Shown in pieces: positions 38,288-49,510 of a stretch of 64,000 bases of DNA. Under the pieces are notes generated by a model that saw only the letters and a list, made by a program, of their open reading frames with translations, was not told the origin of the DNA and did no database searches. Both the position numbers and the translations under genes were made by a program. Numbering within the stretch: the stretch's first letter is position 1; the number at the start of each line of letters is the position of its first letter. This DNA comes from Plumapathes pennacea (taxonomy: Eukaryota; Cnidaria; Anthozoa; Antipatharia; Myriopathidae): assembly GCA_964036295.1 (NCBI GenBank), contig OZ038464.1:9658001-9722000 (forward strand), given 5' to 3'.

Positions 38288-39544
38288 GTAGCCCTCTTTC
38301 TTATTGTAATTATGCACACTTTCGCTGTTTGTAAAACGTAAAGTCTTACACGAGTTCAGGTTTTATGTTTTAATGAAAACAAAACGCCTTTTTCAATTAA
38401 CGTTTATTTTGATGATAAAATATGATTGTTTTTCCGAAAGCTATTACCGTTTGAGACATATCACCTTCTCTCGTCGTGTCAGTGTTCCTAGCGGGTAGTT
38501 CATGATGTTTTCTGCTGGTAATGCTTACAGTTACACGTGAGTCCACACTTCCTTGTTTTATATCGATTATGTACATCAAATTTCGGCATTATGTCCTTGG
38601 GAAGTCACAACTGGCCCAAAGACAACAATCTTGAAATTCAATTTAGAGTGATTAGATGAGACACGTTTAATGTTCGTGTCTAACTTTCCTTAATCCAAGC
38701 CATTCATCAGGCTAGACAGACGAGAACAGCTTGTTCACTTCTCTCAGGGACAACTTGTTGGCTTTTGACCAACTCGTTACGGGGTCCACTATTAAGTGCT
38801 ACCAAAGACATTCAGTAAGTACTATGCAAAACGTTCCTCCTGTGTTAGTTTAAACAAATTGCTAAGTTTATTTTCTGTCCACTTGTGATATTCCGTTAGC
38901 GTTCTTGTTGTGAATTTAATTGTGATCGCCTCAACCTTTTCACAATATAACATGCAAATTATACCTTTATTATGTACCCATATTATACCGGGTGCAAAGC
39001 CATTCTGCGAAATCTCTCTCGAAAGTCCACTTCAACACCGAACATAGGACTTTTGACGACTTTCACTAATTGTGCCGGCTGAAAGTTGTAACTTTAAAGA
39101 ATCTCTTTAGACAGTTTTTACGTGAGGAAAGCATCATAGGTGATGAAGGTCATGCATAAGGTCACCCAAGGATGTTATCTACACTTCCTATTATTTCGAT
39201 TAGAACAATTTTTTAAAACAGAAACGCGGAACGGCTTCGTTTCTTTGTTTCTCCACTCAATAAATTTACTTCCCCGAGGCACTTCAAGATATTTGCATGC
39301 ATGTGTGTTTGACAAAACGTACCGTGCACAACCCAGTCAATCAATCAATTTTATTGGCCACCTTAGCTGAATACAATTATAAAATGAATGTCACAAAAAG
39401 AAAAGTGTCGAGAAAGCCCAAAGAAAAACATGGGGCTTATGGGTATCAGGCTTCCTTTGTGGGTATTGGGATTCCCCAGTGACCACCTAAAAAGCAGCTA
39501 TACAACAACTCTTAGATATATTTACTTCGTTAAATTTTTTTTTT
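38288..39544. other. Intergenic, nothing recognised
   Basis: AT-rich, no coding frame, no clear repeat structure visible by eye. Confidence 0.4.
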
Positions 39545-40625
39545 GTTGGTCTTCCAAATTCTGAACTGTAATGAAACCTAAAGGTCAGTACTTAACCACT
39601 CCAATGAAAGCTCTCAATAAGCTAGTACTGTTCTAATCATGCTGTCAAATGAAACAGGAAGTTGTGGTCCAATCGAATGTGAATACATATAGTTGTTGTA
39701 CATTCTAACAGCCGTGTTCAGTTCCAGCCCCTGAACTGTCAAATGAAACCTAAAGATGTGACCACTCCGCATGCAGTTGAAAAGCTCTCAATGAGTACAC
39801 CGTAATGGCAACGTTCACTTCCAACTCCTTTAACTCCTGAGCTGTCAAATGAAACTTGACGGTGTGACCACTCAATGAAAGCTCTCGATGAGTACATTCT
39901 GATATTGACAATGTTCACGTCCGAGTCCAGAACTGTGAAGGGAAACCGGAAAATGCATGTGACAGGCTCGAATGAGTACATTCTGATAGCAGTGTTAATT
40001 TCTAACAGTCTTGAAAAAGGGTCAAATGACCATCCATCTGAAAGCTCTCGATGAGTATACTTAATAAATTTCCATTGGTTTGCCGTGGTGTGGACTCTTA
40101 TTTACCACGATTTACGTCATCACATTGTCAAAATGTTGTGGACTCACGAGGCGCTTCGCCGAGTCCACAGCTAATTTTGACCATGTGATGACGTAAATCG
40201 TGGTAAATAATTATAAGAGTCCACACCACGGCAAACCAGTGGAAATTCGTTTTTTTTTACCTCAATATTTAGAAATATACAAGAAAGTTTTGTTGTATTT
40301 CGTTACAAAGCGTGACACGCTGGCGTCAGCTGGCGTCACATCGTTGTCTGGACTCCTACTTACTACGGTTAACTGATCAATCAGAGAGCGAGAAACTAGT
40401 GTGCTGTGGTAAAAATCCTAATAGCAGTGTTCAAGTCCAACTCCAGAACTATCAAATGAAACCTAAAAGTGTGGCCACTCAAATGTAAGCTCTCAATGGG
40501 TACATTCTAAATAACAGTGTTCACTTCCCGGGTCACATTCAAGTCCTGAATTGTCAAATGAAACCAGAAGGTTTGATTATCGATTGAAAGCTCTCAGTGA
40601 GTACATTTTAAGACTGTGAGCATGA
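39545..40625. repeat. Tandem array of family C units interrupted by a family B foldback
   Basis: About nine units of a roughly 70-90 bp repeat read 'CTGTCAAATGAAACCTAAAG', 'GTGTGACCACTC', 'GAAAGCTCTCAATGAGTACA' and 'AGTGTTCACTTCCAACTCC'. From about 40062 to 40420 the array is interrupted by a family B foldback with TTGCCGTGGTGTGGACTC arms. Family C also appears at 10450, 44075-44330, 56990-57030, 57300, 57785, 59985-60300 and 62100-62175. Confidence 0.7.
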
Positions 40626-40629
40626 ACAA

Positions 40630-40815
40630 TCGATGGTTAACTCTCTAGTTTCTCGCTCTCTGATTGGTCGATTTACCGTGGTAAATAAGAGTCCAGACAA
40701 CGATGCACGCCAGCAGTGGCGCTTTGCAACGAAATACAACGAAACTTTCTTGTTTATTTCTAAAGTTGTGGTAAAAAAACAAATTTCCACTTTACGTCAT
40801 CACATGGTCGAAATT
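40630..40815 (-). repeat. Partial family B element, inverted
   Basis: Runs from 'CTAGTTTCTCGCTCTCTGAT' through 'AAATAAGAGTCCAGACAACG' to 'TTACGTCATCACATGG', the reverse of the tail of the 40062-40420 copy. It starts shortly after the family C array ends. Confidence 0.6.
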
Positions 40816-41154
40816 TGTTTTGTACTAAAAGATAGACTAAAATTTGACCAGTGGACGTGTTAATTAGAGCGTCGCACCGGTATTTATTACAGCGTAATTT
40901 AATTATTGCGATGACTGATTTGTCACTAAAAGTACATAGGGCCTCAAAGCACTCATAAATGAACTCTGCTTTTGCGGAAGTTTCGCGCCGTTTTTATACC
41001 CAGAGTGACACATATTTCTGTCGTGTTTTTCAAATTTCTAAGTACTTCTGTCGTCGACCATAGCATGTTGACAAGTGCTTTAGTTCCTTTATAAGATAAG
41101 GAAAATGATAACTTTGTAAATAAAACAACTATAATCGATTTTGAGCCAGACTCG

Positions 41155-41310
41155 GCGTCAAACTGTCGCGCTCGTGCTCTGTTACCAATCAGATCGCGCG
41201 TACGGTATCTACCTTATCTTATAATAGTACTAATCAGATTGCGCGTACGATATCTGCCATAACTTATTATACCAATGAGATTGCGCGTACGGTATTTATC
41301 AATCTCTCGT
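41155..41310. repeat. Short tandem repeat, three units
   Basis: Three units of about 50-55 bp carry 'CCAATCAGATCGCGCGTACG' / 'TAATCAGATTGCGCGTACG' / 'CCAATGAGATTGCGCGTACG', each followed by a TATCT or TATTT and TTAT tail. Confidence 0.65.
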
Positions 41311-41960
41311 GTACGTGTGGGGGCGTCCGTTAGTGAATTTGGCCACTTGTCGCCCGCCCGCTGACAGCAGTCAAAATAGTTTGCCAAGACATGCAACTTA
41401 AATAGACGGACCCGCGAATTGACATGCATTGTATGAGCAGCGAGAATTCAAGTAACCAGGTAACGTAGCTTGAGAACCCAACCGATTCTATTACAGCAAT
41501 ATTGGTTGCTGGCTGTGTTTAGTACTTTAGTTTTTACATTGTATTACTATGTATTTTCAATAACTTATCATATATTTAATGTAGAGTACTTGTTGTAGAA
41601 CATCAGTGAGCAAAGAAGGCAACCCGCGCGTGAAGGGGGTTTTTCGGTAGTAGCCGCATCTTGAATTCCTTTCTGGAGTTTCTCAGAAAATAACGGGGTC
41701 GTCGGGATCCAAGAAATAATCATAGGTCTTCATGTCAAGACAATGTAGTCTATATTTATTTCAGTTGGTTACAATGTTAGTCGTTAAATACGACTTCACC
41801 ATCAATTTGTTATTAGAGTTTGTCGATCAAAGAAAGTGATCCGTAAACCATAGAACCATTATTCTCGACGGCTTTTTCCTCTTTCATTCTTGATTTTTGA
41901 AATAATAACTCGCCGAAGACTAAAGATACGGCTCTAAAATTTGGCAATTATACTCCTTAT

Positions 41961-42200
41961 GGCCTGGCAAAACGAGGACATATTGTGGCGGCAACATTGT
42001 GTCCTTTGATGTTTCCAGGGTGGCAAAACGTGCGGCAACATTGTTGCGTTCCGCAGAAGTTTTTCAGAAACATTTTTTGTGTCCAAGACACAAAATTGTG
42101 TCCGGAACATATGTTCCGCGCGTGGCAAAACGGGGCAACATTTGGGAAACATGCGCGCTAGCAATGTTGCCGCCACAATTTGTCCTCGTTTTGCCAGGCC
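41961..42200. mobile_element. 240-bp MITE with perfect 20-bp inverted ends
   Basis: Starts GGCCTGGCAAAACGAGGACA and ends with its exact reverse complement. It is flanked by TTAT on both sides (41957-41960 and 42201-42204), a likely target-site duplication. Internal sequence is rich in GGCAAAACG and GCAACATTG motifs. Confidence 0.8.
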
Positions 42201-43742
42201 TTATACTTCCTGTTTGTCTCTTTTCTAAGCTGCCTTTTCTTTTTCTTTTTGTTTATCAGAGCGAGTTTTTAATACCCCGACAAACATATTCATTGATATC
42301 ATGATTTATTAACACCACTTTGTTTCGCCACCACCGCTGAAACTAGCTGCCCACATGACGCATAGCAGATAAATGCAAATTCTGGAAAACTCCTCGAATT
42401 TCTGCTAGTCTGAACTATGAAACTAAGGCTCGGTTGTTCAAAGCTCGATTAGGCTAATTGTGGATTTGGTATAAACGTTTGTGGCAGTTTTAAGACCTAA
42501 AAATGAGGAGGTTTTGTTCATAAGACGACTTCGGAGAGCTAGATCAAGATTCTTAGCTGCAATTAGTCTTTCAATTGATAGAAATTGTGTTGGCGCCCTG
42601 GTTGATTTGGTTATCCTCGGGTTAGTAATTCAATTATATTGATATTCATCTTGAAGTATATGTGCAGTAGTGCTTGACAAGATGTTAGTTAGTCTTTGCT
42701 AAAAACCTTTGTAATTTTTTGGTCACGAGGCTGGGTTAGTTTAGTATATTGAGCTGTAAACAAGCGGACCCAGATTGATATGCCACCTGTTCGCAACCAG
42801 TCGTCTCCGCCTAGCGACAGCTTTCCATCTTGTTCAAAGCAACTGCATGTTTCTTGCATAATACTTGCTGGCCCTAAGGCTGTCTCGGTTCGTTTGAAAA
42901 AAGGCATGATTTGACAACTTTTGCCACGAAGTCCACTCACTTTCTACGCTTCATTCGGTTTTACACTATGAATCAAAAGTGCGCGAACAGCGAAGTCAGA
43001 TTTGACGAACGATCGACGAAAGCTGTGAATAAACGATAATTCAAGTGCATGCCAACAGTATGTTACTGAGTCAAACCCAACTATATGCAAAAAAAATACA
43101 AACAAACAAACAAAAAGTCAAAAAAATAAATACTGAGATATATTTGTATTGGCTGCTGGCACATGTTCTTTTTTTATGCAAATAATGCATGGATGAATCG
43201 TTTTCAGTCGAAAGTTCCGTCAGACGTAATTTAGAGGGCGGGAGTGCTACTTCGAATGAATGTCTGATGAGGGGTAGGCGTAAGGCGGATGTTACTTCGG
43301 CGTTTGCACTTTGACCACTTTGCAATGGTGCGCATGGTGCTTTGCATGGATAAATCTTTCCACTTCTTTCAAAATGCATTTATAGCTGTTGTGAGTATCT
43401 TTTCACAACGCTTGCCTTCTCTGGTTTATCATCGCTTTATTAAAGTTAAATCAACCTACTATGTCTAATGTGGCAATCGAACGATTGCTCGCTGTCTGGG
43501 TGAAAAAAAACGGTTTTCTTGACGCTTGGTAAACTCACACTAAGTATGCAAATTTGGTATTTAGCATGTTGTGCAACGGCTGAACGTCTGTCGAAGCAGC
43601 TAGAACTCATTAACGACAATCTGGTGTATTTACACCTGAAGCTGGTGCAACCGCCATAAGCGCCCAGTATACTTACATTCGCGAACGCCCGGACTAACTT
43701 AGTCAAACCTATAACGTCAACGACCAACCCAGCGTAAAAAAG

Positions 43743-43900
43743 AGTAAAGTATCTTTATTTATACACGGTAAGTAATCCAGCAGAGCTGGTGGGGCCGTGT
43801 TAATAATCCCAACTGGCCGGAGGCTAACCAGTTAGCTATTTACATAACGTGGTTGAGGATTTGAACGCGGGGCTACCGTGTTGCAAATTCAGTTAATAAT
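43743..43900. repeat. SINE fragment
   Basis: Contains 'TCCCAACTGGCCGGAGGCTA', 'CCAGTTAGCTATTTACATAA' and 'GCTACCGTGTTGCAAATTCA'. The same body is found at 59395-59490, there attached to a tRNA-like head. Confidence 0.6.
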
Positions 43901-46131
43901 GCGTCTGGTGGTACGTCCAACTTATATACAACTGGGTCACCCTAAATGTGTGTAAACATGTATTTTCATTGCATTTTATCCTATTTTTCACCGGCCTGTC
44001 GCTCCCTTGTTGCTTATTGAGCAAAGAATTAATGACGTGACGTTCGCAAAAACCGCACTTTGACTCAACAGTGGCAACTTCCAATTCCTGGAGTGAACTT
44101 TCCGTAAAACCTGAAGAAAGTGGGGACACTCGAATGAAAGCTTTCGATCAGCAAATTTAACATTCTAATAACAGTGTTTTCACTTCCAACTTCTGAACTG
44201 TCACATTAATGAGACGTTTAGGTGTGACCACCCGAATGAAATAGCACACTAAAATCTCTTGGACTGTCTAATAAAACCTAAAGGTGTGACCACTCAAATA
44301 ATTGGGTACACTCTAAAAAGCAGTAAAGTTAGCTGAGCTTTCCTTTATTTCTTTATTTCTTTTTATTTTCATTTCTTTGAATTTTTAATTCTCAGCAAGG
44401 TTCATTTTTTGAATTTGTTGTTGAGGCAGAATTCGTGTATTTTTGCATGTTAAATTATTAACATCCAGTTTGCGAGTAAAAGGCGCCACTCAGAACAGTA
44501 TTTACTCAGCTTTTAAGATGAAAAATTATGGAAAGCTGCAATCATGAGAGTTTAATAGCTTGTCACCTGTCTCGAAACACTTTACTTTCATATTCGAAGT
44601 CATTAATTTTTCATAAACCGTAAGTGATTTACAAAATTTATCCTCGGTGCTATCAAATTACATTTAGGTTGTACGTAAGGGATTGTTAAGGTACCTTCTT
44701 CTTATAGAATATATACGCAACGTAAACTTCCGTTGTTCACCAACTCAAAAGATGCATCCAATATCCAATTTGTCAGTCTTTTATTTAGGGTCGGTGAATC
44801 AATCCGAGATCGCCGGGTACACTGAGATTCAGTTTTGACGTCTGATCTGGCGCGTTTACAAGTTCACTCAGACAATATAAGAGTTTACGTTCGACTCTCA
44901 TAACTTCACGACCAGGGTTTGACTTTCTTAAAATAGCTTCTAGCTACTAGCCACTAGTTCACCAATACATCCGACGTACGGATGGTCTCAGCGTGGGTGA
45001 ATGGCATTTCCTGGCTTTGAAAAACCGGTAGCCACGAACAATAACTGCACGAGATTTTTTTTTTCTTATGAGGCACCAGTCACACACCTCTCAGTGCAAT
45101 AAATGATGCACTAAAACTATTTTAAAGATGCTCTGAGCAATTAGGATCTAAAATACCGCTATATGAAAAGCGAAACACTTTACTTTTACACTGCTGTGCT
45201 TTTAATTTACTTTGTAAATAGGAAAGGCCGCAGGGAGCGCGCACATCTAGTTAGAAAAGCCTCAGAACACAAGATGATTTCTTATTGCTGAACTGTGAAC
45301 GGCAGCGAGAACCATTTCGTTGTAATTTAGCGTTTATACACCAGACAATAATCGAGTCAGCTAAGTTAAAGGCAAAATGCATTTCATCACGTATGTCCTT
45401 TTAACCATCGATTCGAAACAAAAGAGAAAGCTCTTTCAGACCGCCTATCTATTAATCAGCTGCCACCTAAACAATTAAAGAGTGTAATTTCCTGTTTATA
45501 GTTTTGAAGGCAATTTTAAGGTTCTCTGAAACCGTAGCTGAAGCAACCCACCTTAGTCCCCGATTTTCCAACCGCACAAACATCCACGAGGTAAATTGTG
45601 TTTTGTCTTTTGCTCAACAGGAAGTCTTGTTTGTTATTTTAACAATGTTCTTAGACATGAATTGCAAACCCTAGTCACGAAGCGTGAAAATTAACCACCG
45701 TGTCTTCCATAAATGCATTATGACTCGAACGTTTGTTGTTCTCTGGACTCTAACGTGCTTTTCGACTTTCAGACAAGATACACCCCTAGTAAACCAACCC
45801 ATCGCGGTAAAGAGATTTCTCGGCGTGATAGAAAGATTGCGGAATTTTACCTGTGCGGTGAAGTGGCATTGAATAACAATTTTTCCGTTTTTGGTTACAG
45901 TTTCCGCTGACGACAACTGAGCGAGGATTCCAGTAGCGGTTAGCACGAGGCCTGAGCTAAAAGGAACAGGCTTCAGTTTAATTGCCAAATTTGCCAGCTT
46001 TTGTAGTGGAGAACAAGTGCGAGTGAAGTACCTGCGGGACTCCCACAGGAAACTTGTAGTGTTCCCGCTGTACTCCACACTCTATAAGCACGTGTCGAGT
46101 AACACGACGACAGTTCACACCGCAGTGAAGC
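43901..46131. repeat. Upstream region of the second GPCR; family C units, otherwise plain
   Basis: Family C units at about 44075-44330. The rest has no recognised feature. The 5' UTR and promoter of the receptor presumably lie in the last kilobase but no core element is clear. Confidence 0.4.
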
Positions 46132-47247
46132 ATGAACACTACTTCGAGCCCAACGAACTACTCGGCTTGGAATGCCACAGCAGCCGTTAACCCGGCTTTG
46201 CAGTCCCCGTACATAACAGAATCAGGCCTGGTCGAAACATTTCGACTGACGTTCCAGGTTTTGCTAGCTTTGACGGGCTTCGTTGGCAATATTTTGGTCA
46301 TTCTGGTTATAACACTGCAGCCGAAGATGAAGACGGTTGTAAACCTCTTGATCCGCAACCTCGCCATTGCAGACATTTGTACTGTGGTTTTCATCTTCCC
46401 CTATGGTGTGATTAAGGAGCAAGCCCTGTACCACTGGCCGCTTGGGGAGTTCGTCTGTCGAGCAGTCGTCCCGTTCCTTGACGTGTTTTACGGTGTCGCC
46501 ATATGGTCTATCGTGGCCGTCTCTATCGACCGTTACAACGCAATAGTTTGCGTGAAGCGACCTAACAAGGAACGCGCGCTAAAGCGGGCCCGCTATACGA
46601 TGGTCGTAATCTGGCTTGTCTCGTTTATAGTCATTTCACTTCCGCTCTACATCGTCATGAAACTCCGTGACAACAGCCCCGAGTACGTCGTCTGTGGCGC
46701 CATATGGCCAGACGAAGTTACGAGCAGAGTCTACCACCTCGGAGTGTTCCTGTACTGTTACTTAATTCCCGTTACCGTCGTGATCTGGACTTTTCTTAAA
46801 ATTTCTAAGAAACTACACACGAGCACAAAGTTTAACAAGCGGATTAGCCGAGAACTTTGCAGCGACCCAGACGCCGCGAGCCCCAAACTGAGAATTCGCG
46901 AGAGACAAAACTCAAAGGCGAAGAGTATCTTGATACCTGTAGTCGTGGTATTCACTGTGACGATGTTTCCCATAAACGCCTTCCGCCTCGCGATCATGTT
47001 CAAGCCGCAAAAAGTATTGAGCAACAGGTTCTTTTGGGTTTACTATCACATCTCACTAACGTCCGTCCTGGCCAACTGTGCGGCAAACTTTTTCATCTAT
47101 TCCCTCGTGAGCAAAGAGTTTCGACAGGCATTCAGGCAACTGTTCCATAGAACTGGGCAGCGGCTCTCTAGCCTGATCACAAGTCCTGTGCTGAGTTACA
47201 GAAGGCGCAAAGCGGCTGACCAGAAGACCAAGTCAAGCATCGTGTAA
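46132..47247 (+). CDS. Rhodopsin-type (class A) GPCR, neuropeptide-receptor-like
   Basis: Intronless frame, 371 residues, with all class A hallmarks. The N-terminus has several N-glycosylation sequons (NTTSS, NYSA, NATA). TM1 is TGFVGNILVILVI. TM2 contains NLAIADICT with the conserved Asp. TM3 starts FVCRAV and ends SIDRYNAIV (DRY). TM4 has Trp in VVIWLVSF. Extracellular loop 2 has Cys in YVVCGAIWPDE. TM5 has CYLIPVTVVIW. TM6 is VFTVTMFPINAF (Pro kept; the usual CWxP is TMFP). TM7 is NCAANFFIYSLVSKEFRQAF, an NxxIY version of NPxxY, followed by helix 8 and a Ser/Lys-rich tail. This pattern is that of peptide receptors (galanin/NPY/QRFP-like group). The ligand cannot be named. The chosen ATG gives a full extracellular N-terminus. 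Confidence 0.88.
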   Translation: MNTTSSPTNYSAWNATAAVNPALQSPYITESGLVETFRLTFQVLLALTGFVGNILVILVITLQPKMKTVVNLLIRNLAIADICTVVFIFPYGVIKEQALYHWPLGEFVCRAVVPFLDVFYGVAIWSIVAVSIDRYNAIVCVKRPNKERALKRARYTMVVIWLVSFIVISLPLYIVMKLRDNSPEYVVCGAIWPDEVTSRVYHLGVFLYCYLIPVTVVIWTFLKISKKLHTSTKFNKRISRELCSDPDAASPKLRIRERQNSKAKSILIPVVVVFTVTMFPINAFRLAIMFKPQKVLSNRFFWVYYHISLTSVLANCAANFFIYSLVSKEFRQAFRQLFHRTGQRLSSLITSPVLSYRRRKAADQKTKSSIV

Positions 47248-47888
47248 GCTGATGGATTTACGTTAGAAAAAATATTCATAGCTCCATCCCGGTTGGGGGG
47301 CACTTGAATAGGTTTTGTGCGGGAGGCTCTGCGCAGGCTTTCGATTCGAAATAGTCACTCTTTTAGATACCTCTTTGTAAATTTTACCCCTGTTTTATAT
47401 GTTCGAAAAAGAAGACGCGGTAACTCAGCAACGCGAGATTTGCAAAGGCGGTTTTAGAAAAAAAAAACATCTTTCACCAGTCGTTCTTACTGACTTTTTA
47501 AAATGCCAAGAATCATTATTCTTCTATACCCTAAAACTCATACCGGAGGTTTGAAAAGGGACTATTTCTGGGCGGAGCATCTATAGCTTCTTCTATTCCA
47601 TCACAGAGTGCCTCCCCTTCCCAGAGTTAGAATCCTCCATTGTCAGTGGAATACAGAATTACTGAATCCATCTGGAATCCATATCCAGACTTCGTTGGAT
47701 GGGTTACCCTGGGTAACATAAAACTAGTTTAACTTGTTGTAGTGCCTTACGGGCCAAGTAGATAAGACTGAGAAGTCGATGTGCCGTTGAAATGCACTTT
47801 GTGAACATTTTAGTGTCATGTGTTGTAAAATAGCTTCGAAAAGCAACGCTGTTAGAGACGCCAGTTTGACGACGTCACGACTTTCTCC

Positions 47889-47929
<41 letters not shown>

Positions 47930-48979
47930 TCAGTGTTATAGTATCCTCTCCTGATAGTATGCTTAGGAAGGCAGGGTGCAAACTTCAGTACTACTAGAAA
48001 AAAGTTCAATCTTTGTATATATTTGGACAATTTTTAGTTTAATCCATTCACTGCAAAGCCGTGTCTGGCGTAGACTAAACATCTACCATCTGAACTGTCT
48101 ATTAAATTTAAAATGTCAATAAACTGTTTAAAGACTATCAACGTCCTGATTGAGAAATGATACGCCCCTGATACCTTAGTACGGTTTCCGGATGCGATCG
48201 AAGGTGAAAGACATACATACCTTTTTGTTTAATTGAGAGATTTTTATGTCAAACATTTAATACCAAAGTTCGAATGAAAAATGCAGTTTCTCTACGCAGC
48301 TATCGAGCCTTCTTTCTTTTGGAAACGAGGTGGCGTACTTTCGTTTTCTTGTCGGCGCATGACGAGTTTCCATGGCTTTCAGGAATTCGCTGCATGATTT
48401 CCGGTTGAATTAGCATTGGCATGAAATTAATTAAACCTGGACCAGCAAATTCTGCCAACACTTATGGCCTGTGGTTTGGGGGAAGTTTCAGAAGTGTTCA
48501 AATTTCATGCGTTGTCCAGAACAGATCACGACGGCCGACTCGCGCGTCCGGACGCAGCCGATAAGATGGCGTTCGCATTCGAACGCGTGTTTGCATCGAT
48601 CAACACTGGATTTAGATAGGAGGTGGTATGCCCTTTCGACTACGCTGTGTGGCTGCAACGTAACCCAACAACAAGGTTTGCTCCGCTTTCCCGGACGAAA
48701 TAACCCGAGTGAAAGAAGACATCTGGCGGGAAATTGGAGAAACTGGCGCGCAAGCATGAAAATTTTCGACTCCGGACGCGAGAAGGACGACGTTTTAGCT
48801 GAAACAGCCGCTTTTGGAGTATCTGCTGGGCTCCTGAGGCAGCGAGGATTTACTCTTTGTTGTTTTGCTTTTTCTCCCGCCTTTCGAACGTATGCTTCAA
48901 ATTCTCCGCCGGGCAAGTAGTGAAGTTGCGCTATGCTTGTTCCGTATTAATACATTAACTCAGCCAAAACAAATTTTTT
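47248..48979. other. Intergenic downstream of the second GPCR
   Basis: Contains a long poly-T run (47891-47928) and a distant AATAAA at 48118-48123. At 48471-48920 the sequence has overlapping ~140-codon open frames on both strands but no recognisable motif. I regard those as chance or repeat-derived. Confidence 0.45.
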
Positions 48980-49510
48980 TCGGCCTGGTTTTCGCCTCTC
49001 CTACACAAAGCTTTCAGGCGGCTCGCCCAAGCTTTTGGAGAGGAAACCGTGGCCTATTTATTCCAAATTGGTTCTCGGCCTATTTTTCCTCTCATATACA
49101 CAAAGCTTTCAGGCGTCTCGCCCAAGCTTTTGGAGAGGAAACTGGCTTTATTAATTCCGAAGTGTTCTCCGAGTTTTTCGGCCTCATTTTCCTCTCCTAC
49201 ACAAAGCTTTCAGGCGGCTCGCCCAAGCTTTTGGAGAGGAAACTGGCTTTATTAATTCCGAAGTGTTCTCCGAGTTTTTCGGCCTCATTTTCCTCTCCTA
49301 CACAAAGCTTTCAGGCGGCTCGCCCAAGCTTTTGGAGAGGAAACTGTGGTTTTATTTATTCTGAAATGTTTTCCGAGTTTTTCGGCCTTGTTTTTCTCTC
49401 CAACACAAAGCTTTCAGGCGACTCGCCCAAGCTTTTGGAGAGGAAACCGTGGCCTATTTATTCCGAATTGTTCTTGGCCTATTTTTCCTCTCCTATACAC
49501 AAAGCTTTCG
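48980..49510 (+). repeat. ~100-bp satellite array, left block
   Basis: Five to six units spaced 94-103 bp. Each contains CTCTCCTACACAAAGCTTTC, AGGCGGCTCGCCCAAGCTTT and TGGAGAGGAAACTG, then a TTTATT/TTCCGAA stretch and TTTTTCGGCCT. The 217-codon open frame across it is periodic and looks repeat-derived. Confidence 0.85.

Noticed and set aside
46158..47150. Frames in other phases and on the reverse strand over the second GPCR
   Set aside because: Shadows of a clear coding sequence.
48488..48916. 142-codon minus-strand frame with Arg/Lys/Pro-rich text
   Set aside because: The opposite strand is open over the same span, there are no recognisable motifs, and it lies beside satellite DNA.
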